The position numbers and the translations under genes were made by a program. Of a stretch of 64,000 nucleotides of DNA, positions 25,856 to 33,494 are shown piece by piece. Within the stretch, counting starts at the first letter, position 1. The number at the start of each line of letters is the position of its first letter. The notes beneath the pieces are model-generated. The model searched no databases. It was not told where the DNA came from and worked only from the letters and a program-made list of their open reading frames with translations. This stretch comes from Promicromonospora panici (lineage in GTDB: Bacteria > Actinomycetota > Actinomycetes > Actinomycetales > Cellulomonadaceae), in the NCBI RefSeq assembly GCF_900608595.1, contig NZ_UWYY01000005.1, positions 229,379 to 293,378 on the forward strand, written 5' to 3'.

Positions 25856-27019
25856 TCAGTCGTCGACGGCGGAGCTGCCGACGGTGATCGCACCGGGCAG
25901 GTCGGCCACCGCCGCCGTCTTCTCGAAGAAGTGCGGAGCGCGCGCCACTAGCGTGCCCGCGCGGTAGTACGGGTCGTCGGCCGGCAGCGGCAGGTCGACG
26001 GTGCGCCGCTCGATGCCCGCGACGTAGATCGCGGTCACGAGCTCGATGGCGCGGCGTCCGTCCGCGCCGTCCACGACCGGCCGACGGCGCTCGCGCACCG
26101 CACCGAGCACGTCCCCGATCTGCCCGGGGTGGCCTTCGTGCTCCAGGGGGCTGTGCGCCGCTGCGAGCGCCTCGATCTCGGCGGCGCGGCCCGGGTCCCC
26201 GCCGGGCAGGGGGAACCCGTTGGGGCCGGCGGTGTCGGCGACGACCTTCCATGGCTGGGACACCCGGGCGTGCCGTCCCTGCACGACGATCGCCTGCTCC
26301 TCCCCGTGGTGCACCACGGAGCTGGTCACCTCGGCGAGCGCGCGGTCGTACTGCAGGACTGCCACGGACAGGTCCTCGACCTCCGAGTTCTCGTGGGCGG
26401 CGTTGGTCAGCACCGAGGTGACGGCGCGGGGCGCGCCGAGCATCCAGAGCGTGAGGTCCAGGTGGTGGATGGCGTGGTTGAGGGTGCACCCGCCGCCCTC
26501 GGACTCCCACGTGCCCCGCCACCACAGGTCGTAGTAGGCGGTACCGCGCCACCAGGCCGAGGAGACCTGGGCGTGGGAGACGGGCCCGATCAGGCCCGAG
26601 TCCAGCACGGTCTTGAGGGTGGCCATGTCGTCGCGGAAGCGGTTCTGCGCGACGACGGAGAGGATCCGGCCGTTCTCGGCGGCGGCCGCGATCATCGCGT
26701 CGCACTCCTCGAGCGACGGCGCCATGGGCTTCTCGACGAGCACGTCGACGCCGGCCCGCAGCGCGGCGATCGTCAGCTCGGCGTGGGTGGACGGCGGCGT
26801 CGCGATGCTGACGAGGTCCAGGTCCTCGGCGGCGAGCATGTCCTCGATCCGCTCGTACGCCCGCGCGGACGTGAGGCTGGGTTCGGCGAGCAGCGCGGCG
26901 GCCCTGCCTGGCGCGACGTCGCACAGGGCGACGATCTCGCACTCCTGCGGAAAGCGCAGGTAGCCGTCGATGTGGGTGGCGGCGATGCCGCCGGTCCCGA
27001 TGATCCCGATCTTGAGCAC
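25856..27019 (-). CDS. Gfo/Idh/MocA-family oxidoreductase (first of two in the operon)
   Basis: This 387-aa sugar or cyclitol dehydrogenase has a clear Rossmann motif IGIIGTGGIAATHIDGYL, ALCDV, the active-site lysine motif VLVEKPMAPSLEEC, and the C-terminal domain GGCTLNHAIHHLDLTLWMLG with the paired His typical of the family. GTG 27019 has GGAGGA 3-4 nt before it. It follows the binding-protein gene by 11 nt and is clearly co-transcribed with the importer. Two paralogous dehydrogenases after a sugar importer suggest successive oxidation and reduction, as in keto-sugar or inositol-type routes. The substrate is unknown. Confidence 0.87.
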   Translation of the reverse strand: MLKIGIIGTGGIAATHIDGYLRFPQECEIVALCDVAPGRAAALLAEPSLTSARAYERIEDMLAAEDLDLVSIATPPSTHAELTIAALRAGVDVLVEKPMAPSLEECDAMIAAAAENGRILSVVAQNRFRDDMATLKTVLDSGLIGPVSHAQVSSAWWRGTAYYDLWWRGTWESEGGGCTLNHAIHHLDLTLWMLGAPRAVTSVLTNAAHENSEVEDLSVAVLQYDRALAEVTSSVVHHGEEQAIVVQGRHARVSQPWKVVADTAGPNGFPLPGGDPGRAAEIEALAAAHSPLEHEGHPGQIGDVLGAVRERRRPVVDGADGRRAIELVTAIYVAGIERRTVDLPLPADDPYYRAGTLVARAPHFFEKTAAVADLPGAITVGSSAVDD

Positions 27020-27030
27020 TGTTCCTCCGG

Positions 27031-28332
27031 TTACTTGGCGGCGTTGGTGGAGCCCTGGACCTCGGCGATCAGCGCGTTGGCCGCGTCCAGCGGGGTCTGC
27101 TCCTCGAACATGACGTCCTGCATGTAGCGCGCCAGGATCGTCTCGATGTCCGAGGCACCGTTCGGGACGATCGCGGGCGCCTCGCCGAGGTGCGGCTTGC
27201 GCTGCTCGGCGAAGTCGGCGGCCTTGCGCTCCTCGGCCGTGAGGTCGTCGCCGAGGTCGACGAGCGTCTGCGGGTTGGCCGGGATGCCGCGCTCGGTGCC
27301 GATGATGGTGGCGGCCTCGGGGTCGTTGACCAGGAAGTCGATGAGCAGCGCTGCCTCGGCCGGGTGCTCGGACTTGGCCGACACCGACCAGTACATCCCT
27401 GGCTTGTAGTAGTCGTACTTCGTCGTGTCCTCGTCGGGGGTCGGCAGCGGCAGCAGCTCCAGCTCGGCCCCGCTGGCTGCGGCGTACGCGGTGATCATGG
27501 TCGACGGCGTGAAGATGGCCGCGGTCTTCCCGGTCGCGAAGGGCGTCTGGTCGAGTGCGAGGCTGGCGTTCTCGGCCTGGGCGGACGCCGGCGCCGCGGC
27601 GCCGCTCTTGGTCCAGTCCAGGGCGAGCTGGAAGTACCCGGCCAGCGTATCGGGCTTGATCACGATGTCGTCCTCGGAGAAGAGCTGGTCGCCCTGCTGG
27701 CGGGCGAAGAGCTGCAGGGCGAACTCGTTGGTCATGATGCCGGTGCCGTACGTGTCGTCCGGCGACTTCTCGGTGACCTCCTTGGCCCAGGCCTCGTACT
27801 CGTCCCAGGTCCAGGTCGAGGTGTCGGGCAGCGGCGTACCGAGCTCGTCGATCAGGTCCATGTTCACCAGCAGGCCGGTCGACGTGGTCGAGATCGGCAT
27901 CGCGTAGAGCGTGTCGTTCCACATGCCCATGTCGAGCACGGGCTGGTCGAGGCGCGACGTGTCGAGCTGGGACAGGCCGCCCAGGTCGACGAGGCTGCCG
28001 CGCGAGGCGTACGAGGCGAGGTAGACCTGGTCCATCTGGATGACGTCGGGCGCGTTGCCACCGGCGGTGGCCGTGGCGAGCTTCTCCCAGTACCCGGTCC
28101 AGTCGGAGAACTCCGGCTCGATCGTGATGTCGGGGTACTTCTCCTCGAACAGGTCGAAGACCTCCTGGGTGCGCGCGTGGCGGGTGTCGCCGCCCCACCA
28201 GGTGACGCGCAGGGTGACGGGCTCGTCGGCGAGCTCGGTCGATCCCTGGGGCTGTGCGACGCCGCACGCGGCGAGCGCGAGGGCCATAGCCGCGGCGACG
28301 CTGCCGACGGCGGTACGACGGATCCGGTTCAT
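27031..28332 (-). CDS. ABC sugar importer, substrate-binding lipoprotein
   Basis: This 433-aa family 1 extracellular solute-binding protein has the signal MNRIRRTAVGSVAAAMALAL followed by the lipobox LAAC. Family features are TLRVTWWGGDTR, FEEKYPDITIEPEF, GGNAPDVIQMDQ and YAMPISTTSTGLLVN. It captures an oligosaccharide or monosaccharide outside the membrane and delivers it to the two permeases encoded just upstream. Gaps of 25 nt and 11 nt separate it from its neighbours. No ATPase gene is in the operon, so it probably uses a shared MsiK-type ATPase encoded elsewhere. Ligand identity cannot be read from sequence. Confidence 0.9.
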   Translation of the reverse strand: MNRIRRTAVGSVAAAMALALAACGVAQPQGSTELADEPVTLRVTWWGGDTRHARTQEVFDLFEEKYPDITIEPEFSDWTGYWEKLATATAGGNAPDVIQMDQVYLASYASRGSLVDLGGLSQLDTSRLDQPVLDMGMWNDTLYAMPISTTSTGLLVNMDLIDELGTPLPDTSTWTWDEYEAWAKEVTEKSPDDTYGTGIMTNEFALQLFARQQGDQLFSEDDIVIKPDTLAGYFQLALDWTKSGAAAPASAQAENASLALDQTPFATGKTAAIFTPSTMITAYAAASGAELELLPLPTPDEDTTKYDYYKPGMYWSVSAKSEHPAEAALLIDFLVNDPEAATIIGTERGIPANPQTLVDLGDDLTAEERKAADFAEQRKPHLGEAPAIVPNGASDIETILARYMQDVMFEEQTPLDAANALIAEVQGSTNAAK

Positions 28333-28357
28333 GACGGGTTCCTTCTGGTGCGGGGGC

Positions 28358-29290
28358 TCACTTGAGCCCGGTGGTGGCGATGCCCTGGACCAGGTACTTC
28401 TGGCCGAGCGCGAAGGCGAGGACGAGGGGCACGATGGCGACGACGCTCATCGCGAACATCCCGCCGAACGACGAGGTCGACTGCGCGTCGATGAACGAGC
28501 GCAGCGCGATCGGGACCGTGTACTTCTGTGGGTCGGTCAGGTAGATGAGCTGGGAGAAGAAGTCGTTCCACGTCCAGATGAACGTGAAGATGGCTGTGGT
28601 GGCCAGGGCCGGTTTCATCAGCGGCAGGATGATCAGGAAGAAGATCCGGCCGTGCCCGGCCCCGTCGATGCGGGCGGCGTCGTCCAGCTCGCGGGGCAGG
28701 CCCCGGATGAACTGGATCATCAGGAAGATGAAGAACGCGTCGGTGGCCAGCAGCTTGGGCACGATGAGCGGCCAGAAGGAGTTCACGAGCCCCGCCTGCG
28801 CCCACAGGATGTACTGCGGCACGATCACGACGTGGATCGGCAGCATGATCGAGACGAGCATGTAGGCGAACGCCGGACGCTGGAACCGGAAACGCAGGCG
28901 GGCGAAGGCGTAGGCGGCCATCGAACAGCTCACGAGGTTGCCGATGATCGAGCCGATCACGACGATTGCCGAGTTGAGCAGGTACGCGCTGAAGGGCCTG
29001 CCCAGCGCCGTCCAGCCGTAGACGTAGTTCTCCGCGTGGAAGGTGGTCAGCAGCAGCGACGGGTTGCCGAAGATGTCGCCGTCGGGCCGCAGGGAACTGA
29101 CGACCATCCACAGCACCGGGTACAGGGTGGTGAGGACGCCCAGGATCAGCAAGGTGTGCTTGCCCGCCCTGCGCAGCGTCAGCCTGACCTGGCGTCCGTC
29201 GACGGGCCGCCGGGCGGCGCTCGGCGGCACCGCTGGCGCCGTCGCGACGGCGGCGTGCGCCCCGGGTCGGTTCGTGGAGTCAGTTCTCAT
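28358..29290 (-). CDS. ABC sugar importer permease, MalG type
   Basis: This 310-aa integral membrane subunit has six hydrophobic segments after a 35-residue Ala/Pro-rich cytoplasmic tail. The ATPase-contacting EAA loop reads ELDDAARIDGAGHGRIFFLIILPLMKPAL, here with DDAARIDGAG as its centre, and the C-terminus QGIATTGLK is typical of MalG/CUT1 permeases. It overlaps the partner permease gene by 11 nt and precedes the binding-protein gene by 25 nt. It forms the inner-membrane channel with that partner. Confidence 0.9.
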   Translation of the reverse strand: MRTDSTNRPGAHAAVATAPAVPPSAARRPVDGRQVRLTLRRAGKHTLLILGVLTTLYPVLWMVVSSLRPDGDIFGNPSLLLTTFHAENYVYGWTALGRPFSAYLLNSAIVVIGSIIGNLVSCSMAAYAFARLRFRFQRPAFAYMLVSIMLPIHVVIVPQYILWAQAGLVNSFWPLIVPKLLATDAFFIFLMIQFIRGLPRELDDAARIDGAGHGRIFFLIILPLMKPALATTAIFTFIWTWNDFFSQLIYLTDPQKYTVPIALRSFIDAQSTSSFGGMFAMSVVAIVPLVLAFALGQKYLVQGIATTGLK

Positions 29291-30209
29291 AGTGCACCCA
29301 GTACTTCGAGAGCCAGAAGTTGATGGCGGTGAACGCGCCGATGATCAGGACGAGCAGCCAGGCGAGCGCCGACGCGTACCCCATGCGGAAGGACGAGAAG
29401 CCCTCCTGGTAGAGGTAGAGCGTGTAGAACAGCAGCGAGTCGGACGGCCCGCCCGTTCCGCCCGAGACGATGAACGCCTGGGTGAAGGACGAGAACGAGT
29501 TGATGGTCGCGAGCACCAGGTTGAAGAAGATGATCGGCGTCAGCAGCGGCAGCGTGATCGCTCGGAACCGGCGCCACGGCCCGGCGCCGTCGGTCGCGGC
29601 TGCCTCGTAGAGCTCGACCGGGATCTGCCGGAGGCCGGCCAGGAAGATCACCATCGGCGAGCCGAACGTCCAGATGTGCAGCAGGATGATCGTCCCGAGG
29701 GCGGTGTCGGGACTGCCGATCCAGCTCGTGGTCGTATGGATGCCGACCACGCCGAGCATCGCGTTGACCAGACCGGAGCCGCCGAACACCAGGCGCCAGA
29801 GCACCGCGATCGCCACGGAGGCGCCGAGCAGGCTGGGCAGGTAGAAGGCCGACCGGTAGAGCGCCCGGCCGCGTAGCCCGCGGTCGAGCAGCAGGGCGAG
29901 CGCCAGCGCCACGAGGAGCTGGCCCGGCACCCCCACCAGTACGTAGACGAACGTGACGACCAGCGACTGGTGCAGTCGCGTGTCGGTGAGCATGCGCTCG
30001 AAGTTGGCGAGCCCGATCCAGTTCGCGTTCTGCAGCAGGTTGTAGTCGGTGAACGCGAGGTACAGGGACGCCAGGATCGGGCCGAGGGTGAGCACGGCCG
30101 CGCCGAGCACCCAGGGGCCCAGAAAGGCGAGCGCCGCCTTGTTGTCCGGTGTGGCCTGCGGGATGCGTGACGTACTTCGGGTCAGCCGTTGCAGCTCGGC
30201 GACAGACAT
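29280..30209 (-). CDS. ABC sugar importer permease, MalF type
   Basis: This 309-aa CUT1 permease with six membrane spans is the first gene of the five-gene operon. The EAA loop is VELYEAAATDGAGPWRRF followed by ITLPLLTPI. ATG 30209 is preferred to the starts at 30233 and 30269 because AAGGAGG lies 8 nt upstream of it, and the 30269 start would fall inside the operator pair. Divergent transcription from the LacI gene across 120 nt with twin operators indicates substrate-controlled expression. Confidence 0.9.
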   Translation of the reverse strand: MSVAELQRLTRSTSRIPQATPDNKAALAFLGPWVLGAAVLTLGPILASLYLAFTDYNLLQNANWIGLANFERMLTDTRLHQSLVVTFVYVLVGVPGQLLVALALALLLDRGLRGRALYRSAFYLPSLLGASVAIAVLWRLVFGGSGLVNAMLGVVGIHTTTSWIGSPDTALGTIILLHIWTFGSPMVIFLAGLRQIPVELYEAAATDGAGPWRRFRAITLPLLTPIIFFNLVLATINSFSSFTQAFIVSGGTGGPSDSLLFYTLYLYQEGFSSFRMGYASALAWLLVLIIGAFTAINFWLSKYWVHYEN

Positions 30210-30254
30210 GGACACCTCCTCCTTGAGGGTCATGGCCCGCGTGCGGGCAGCGTT

Positions 30255-30286
30255 GGTGATACGTGTCACCGGTGATACGTGTCACT
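30255..30286. promoter_or_regulatory. Twin LacI-type operators between importer operon and LacI gene
   Basis: Two 16-bp near-palindromes, GGTGATACGTGTCACC and GGTGATACGTGTCACT, stand directly head to tail (15 of 16 bases identical). Each has 5-base arms GGTGA/TCAC(C/T) around a central CG. They lie in the divergent gap between the MalF-type permease and the LacI regulator, so autoregulation and operon control by that regulator are likely. Confidence 0.75.
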
Positions 30287-30329
30287 ATGGTTGTGGTGGC
30301 ACCGGCCACTGTCAAGGGGATGGAGAATT

Positions 30330-31367
30330 GTGAGCGTGCCAGTTCCGCCAACGAGCCCGCCAACGAGCCCGCCAACGAGCCGCGACGTCGCGCGCCTTGC
30401 CGGCGTCTCGCAGACGACGGTGTCCTACGTCCTCACGGGCAAGGGCGCGATCTCCCCGGCCACCCGTGAGCACGTGCTGAAGGTCGCCGAGTCGATCGGC
30501 TACCGCCCGAACCTCGCCGCGCGGTCGATGCGCACGCGCCGCTCCGGACGTCTCGCCGTGATCACCGGTGTCGCCTACGAGAACCAGATCCGCCTGCTCA
30601 CCGGCGCGAGCCGGGTGGCCCATGACGCCGGCTACATCATGGAGACCCACAGCGTCGACGGCACCGTCGAGGACCGGACCGACCGGGTGCTCGAGCTGGC
30701 GGCCGGTGGTCAGTACGAGGGCATGCTGACGTTCGTCCCGGTGCTGCCCGCCGCGCTGTCGGACGGTCGGAGCACGCCTCCGGTCCTGGCCGCGACGGCG
30801 TTCGACGAGAAGATGCACAGCGCCGGCGAGCTGGCCGACGCGAGCCTGCTGGAGGTGTTCGTCCGCGCGCTCGCCGCGGCCGGCCACCGCCGGTTCGTGC
30901 ACGTCGCGGGGAACCTGGAGTTCACGTCCGCCCGCGCGCGCCGGGACGTCTACCTGGCCTGCGTCGAACAGCTCGGCGTCGAGTCGCTCGGCGTCCTCGG
31001 CGGGGACTGGACGGCGGAGTCCGGCCGCCAGGCCCTGCTCGGGCTGCCCGACGACGCACCACCGGTCGCCGTGATCGCGGCCAACGACGTCCTGGCGGTG
31101 GGCGCCCTACGCGCCGCCGCCGAGCGCGGGTGGTCCGCACCTGGCGACGTCGTCGTGACCGGCTGGGACAACGCCCAGTTCGGTGCCTACACCATGCCGT
31201 CCCTCACCACCGTGGACGTCGACTTCCAGGCGGCCGGGCGCCACGCCATGCAGCTCCTCCTCGCCACGCTGCGTGGCGAGGAGCCGCCGCGCGGATCCGA
31301 CCTCCAGCGCATCGTCTGGCGGGAGTCGACGGGAGCGGCACACCCCGCGGCCTCGGGTACCGCATAG
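30330..31367 (+). CDS. LacI-family regulator of the divergent importer operon
   Basis: This 345-aa repressor-type protein has a helix-turn-helix (RDVARLAGVSQTTVSYVL) starting unusually late, at residue 16, because of a Pro/Thr/Ser N-terminal extension built from a 12-bp tandem repeat. The hinge RPNLAARSMRTRRSGRLAV and effector domain follow, with AVIAANDVLAVGALRAA and the C-terminal MPSLTTVDVDFQAAGR. GTG 30330 has GGAG about 5 nt upstream; GTG 30336 is possible. It is divergent from the importer operon across twin operators and is its most likely regulator. The effector is probably the imported sugar or a derivative. Confidence 0.88.
   Translation: MSVPVPPTSPPTSPPTSRDVARLAGVSQTTVSYVLTGKGAISPATREHVLKVAESIGYRPNLAARSMRTRRSGRLAVITGVAYENQIRLLTGASRVAHDAGYIMETHSVDGTVEDRTDRVLELAAGGQYEGMLTFVPVLPAALSDGRSTPPVLAATAFDEKMHSAGELADASLLEVFVRALAAAGHRRFVHVAGNLEFTSARARRDVYLACVEQLGVESLGVLGGDWTAESGRQALLGLPDDAPPVAVIAANDVLAVGALRAAAERGWSAPGDVVVTGWDNAQFGAYTMPSLTTVDVDFQAAGRHAMQLLLATLRGEEPPRGSDLQRIVWRESTGAAHPAASGTA
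30347..30382 (+). repeat. 12-bp tandem repeat, three copies, in the LacI N-terminus
   Basis: GCCAACGAGCCC occurs three times in a row (last base differs in the third) and encodes Pro-Thr-Ser-Pro units directly before the DNA-binding domain. Confidence 0.8.
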
Positions 31368-31380
31368 GTCGAGCACTGCC

Positions 31381-31386
31381 TACGAT
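31381..31386 (+). promoter_or_regulatory. Probable -10 element of the GNAT gene (leaderless)
   Basis: TACGAT ends 5 nt before GTG 31392, with no ribosome site between them. Confidence 0.5.
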
Positions 31387-31391
31387 GAAGC

Positions 31392-31823
31392 GTGCTCGTC
31401 CGACGTGCTCTCCCTGACGACGCTCCCGCCGTCGCCCCGCTGCTCGGCGAGCTGGGGTACCCGACCTCCGTGGAGGCGGTGACCACCCGGTTCGCGCGCC
31501 TCGCCGAGAGCGAGAGCGACCCCGCGTGGGTCGCGGTCGATCCGCACTCCGAGGACGGTCTCCTCGGATTCGCCGCGGGGCACCTCTTCTGGCCCTACGA
31601 GCTCGACAGGCCCGTGGCGGAGCTGACCGCCCTCGTCGTCACCGAACGGAGCCGGGGCGGCGGGGCCGGCCGGGCACTCGTCGCCGCCTTCGAGGAGTGG
31701 GCGAAGGCAGCGGGCAGCCTCCGCGCCACCGTCGCGTCGTCGTTCCACCGCTCCAGCGCCCACGCCTTCTACGAGCGGCTCGGCTACGGGCAGCGCTCCA
31801 AGAAGTTCGAGAAGCAGTTCTGA
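31392..31823 (+). CDS. GNAT-family N-acetyltransferase
   Basis: This 143-aa acetyl-CoA-dependent transferase fold has LVRRALPDDAPAVAPLL at the N-terminus, the central AELTALVVTERSRGGGAGRALVAA with the acetyl-CoA pyrophosphate loop (RGGGAGRAL, the R/QxxGxG/A motif), and the C-terminal HAFYERLGY typical of the family. It could acetylate a small molecule, antibiotic or peptide amine; the substrate is unknown. GTG 31392 is leaderless (TACGAT 5 nt upstream). It follows the LacI gene by 24 nt but probably has its own promoter, and it is convergent with the TIM-barrel gene across 16 nt. Confidence 0.85.
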   Translation: MLVRRALPDDAPAVAPLLGELGYPTSVEAVTTRFARLAESESDPAWVAVDPHSEDGLLGFAAGHLFWPYELDRPVAELTALVVTERSRGGGAGRALVAAFEEWAKAAGSLRATVASSFHRSSAHAFYERLGYGQRSKKFEKQF

Positions 31824-31839
31824 AGCTGGTCCTCGGCGA

Positions 31840-32796
31840 CTACTCCCCCAGCCGTTCCTCGATCCAGGCCCAGCTCACCTCCGCGCTCGCCTTCGGCTCC
31901 ATGGACGCCCGGTCGACCTCGACGATCAGCCAGCCGTCCCACCCGTCCGGCAGTGCCGCGAGCACCGCGTCCAGGTCGAGATCCCCGAGCCCCGGCTCGC
32001 GGAAGAGGCCCCGGTCGACGGCCGCGTTGTACGACGTCGGCTCGGCGCGGCTGGCCGCCGCGACGCTGAGGTCGAGGTCCTTGATGTGCAGGTCGACGAG
32101 CCGGTCGGCATGCCGCCGCAGCATCCCCACCGGATCGATCCCCGCCCACGCCAGGTGCCCGATGTCGAAGGAGGCGCCCAGCGAGGACGCGGGAATCGCG
32201 GCGAGAACGCGCTCGATCTCGTCCTCGGTCTCGATCCAGGTGCCCACGTGGTTGTGCAGCCCCGCGCGCACGCCCTCCTCGCGAAGCACCTCGGCCGCTG
32301 TTCCGAGGACGTCGATGAGTCGGTCCAGGCGGGAGCCGTCGAAGTCCGCCCCGACCGCCGTCTGCTCCAGCGTGCGCCGGGTCCCGGGCGCCCAGCTCAT
32401 CTCGGGCGAGAGGAAGACGGTGTCCAGCCCGAAGTAGGCCGACTCCTCGGCCTTGCGGCGGATGCCGTCGTACCAGCGCACCTGCTCGGCGCTTCCCGGC
32501 GCCAGCAGCACGCCGTGGTCCTCCGGCAGGGCGACGCTCGCGTAGCCGGGCGCGAGGACCAGGCCCGCGTCGCCCGCCATCCGCTCGTACGACTGCAGCG
32601 TCTGGGTGTCGAGCACCTCCATCATCACCGCGGAGAATCCCGCGGCCCGCACCTGGGCGAGCACACCGGGATAGTCGTCCCGGAAGGACGGTTCGGCGAA
32701 GAGCCAGAGATCCTCGCTGTCCGGGTCGGACGGATCGGCCTTGACGTTGACCCACTGGATCGGGTTCAGTGCCACCCGGTCGGCGCGCAGGCTCAT
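31840..32796 (-). CDS. Sugar phosphate isomerase/epimerase-like TIM-barrel protein
   Basis: This 318-aa xylose-isomerase-like (AP endonuclease 2) TIM barrel resembles IolE, hydroxypyruvate isomerases and keto-sugar-processing enzymes. Putative metal ligands are in VFLSPEMSW (Glu), AGLHNHVGTW (His), ASFDIGHLAWAG (Asp, His), DLHIKDLDL (His, Asp) and LIVEVDRAS (Glu). ATG 32796 overlaps the deaminase stop by 4 nt, so the two are translationally coupled. It is the last gene of the seven-gene operon. Beside a pyranose-oxidase-like enzyme it may isomerise, epimerise or cleave a keto-sugar. No small partner subunit of the C-deglycosidase type was seen. Confidence 0.8.
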   Translation of the reverse strand: MSLRADRVALNPIQWVNVKADPSDPDSEDLWLFAEPSFRDDYPGVLAQVRAAGFSAVMMEVLDTQTLQSYERMAGDAGLVLAPGYASVALPEDHGVLLAPGSAEQVRWYDGIRRKAEESAYFGLDTVFLSPEMSWAPGTRRTLEQTAVGADFDGSRLDRLIDVLGTAAEVLREEGVRAGLHNHVGTWIETEDEIERVLAAIPASSLGASFDIGHLAWAGIDPVGMLRRHADRLVDLHIKDLDLSVAAASRAEPTSYNAAVDRGLFREPGLGDLDLDAVLAALPDGWDGWLIVEVDRASMEPKASAEVSWAWIEERLGE

Positions 32797-33419
32797 GCCT
32801 CTCCCCCCGCCGCGCCCTGGCGGGCGTTGTACACGGTCAGCGCATCCGCGTCGACCGCCGCGCGATAGGCACGGAAGACGTCGAGCGCCTCGTCCCGCAG
32901 CACGTCCCGCACCACGCGGATGCCGCGGCGCTCGAACTGGTCGGCCCAGTCGCCGCCGAGCGGGCCCTCGTCGAACGTGGTGATCTCCTCGAGCTCCGGC
33001 CCCTCGCCCGCGACGACCAGGGTGCGCACGCCGGACCACATGGCCGCCCCGTAGCACTGGATGCACGGCCGCCAGTTGACGACGAGCTCGTGCGCGGGCA
33101 TCCCGGCGCCGCCGAGGTCCCACGTCTCGCGCCGCGTCTGGGCGAGCCCCAGCGCGACGACCTCCGCGTGGCCGCTCGACACCCCGCTGGAGAGCACGAC
33201 GTTCACACCTACCGAGACGATGCGACCGGTCTCGCTCTCGGCGACGAGCGCGGCGAACGGGCCGCCGTTCCCCTCCCGCCAGTTCCGGTCGGCCAGGCGG
33301 TGCACGAGCCGCATCCGGTCGTCCACCCCCGGGATGCTGTCCGGGACGTCGGCGAGCTCGTCCCGCACCCATGGAGGCAGGGTCAAGCGGTATTCGGTGG
33401 TGATGTCCTGCGCAAGCAT
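32793..33419 (-). CDS. Nucleoside/guanine-type zinc deaminase within a sugar operon
   Basis: This 208-aa cytidine-deaminase-like fold protein has the zinc site SGHAEVVAL (His84 as ligand, Glu86 as proton shuttle) and RPCIQCYGAAMWSG (Cys119, Cys122). The PCxxC with GAxxWSG matches guanine deaminase and tRNA adenosine deaminase relatives. The N-terminal 40 residues and C-terminal 70 residues are extra to the core. ATG 33419 was chosen because AGAGG lies 9 nt upstream; ATG 33428 is an alternative. The placement between a sugar oxidase and a TIM-barrel isomerase in one operon is unusual and suggests the imported compound has an exocyclic amine or a base. Confidence 0.78.
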   Translation of the reverse strand: MLAQDITTEYRLTLPPWVRDELADVPDSIPGVDDRMRLVHRLADRNWREGNGGPFAALVAESETGRIVSVGVNVVLSSGVSSGHAEVVALGLAQTRRETWDLGGAGMPAHELVVNWRPCIQCYGAAMWSGVRTLVVAGEGPELEEITTFDEGPLGGDWADQFERRGIRVVRDVLRDEALDVFRAYRAAVDADALTVYNARQGAAGGEA

Positions 33420-33494
33420 GTTCGGCATCCTCTGTTCAGTTCCGCGAAGTAGTCGGCTGGCTAAGTAGTCAAGTGGCGAAGCAGGGCGAGGTAG

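Noticed and set aside
30269..30269. Upstream start of the MalF-type permease at 30269
   Set aside because: It falls inside the twin operators, whereas ATG 30209 has a strong AAGGAGG site.
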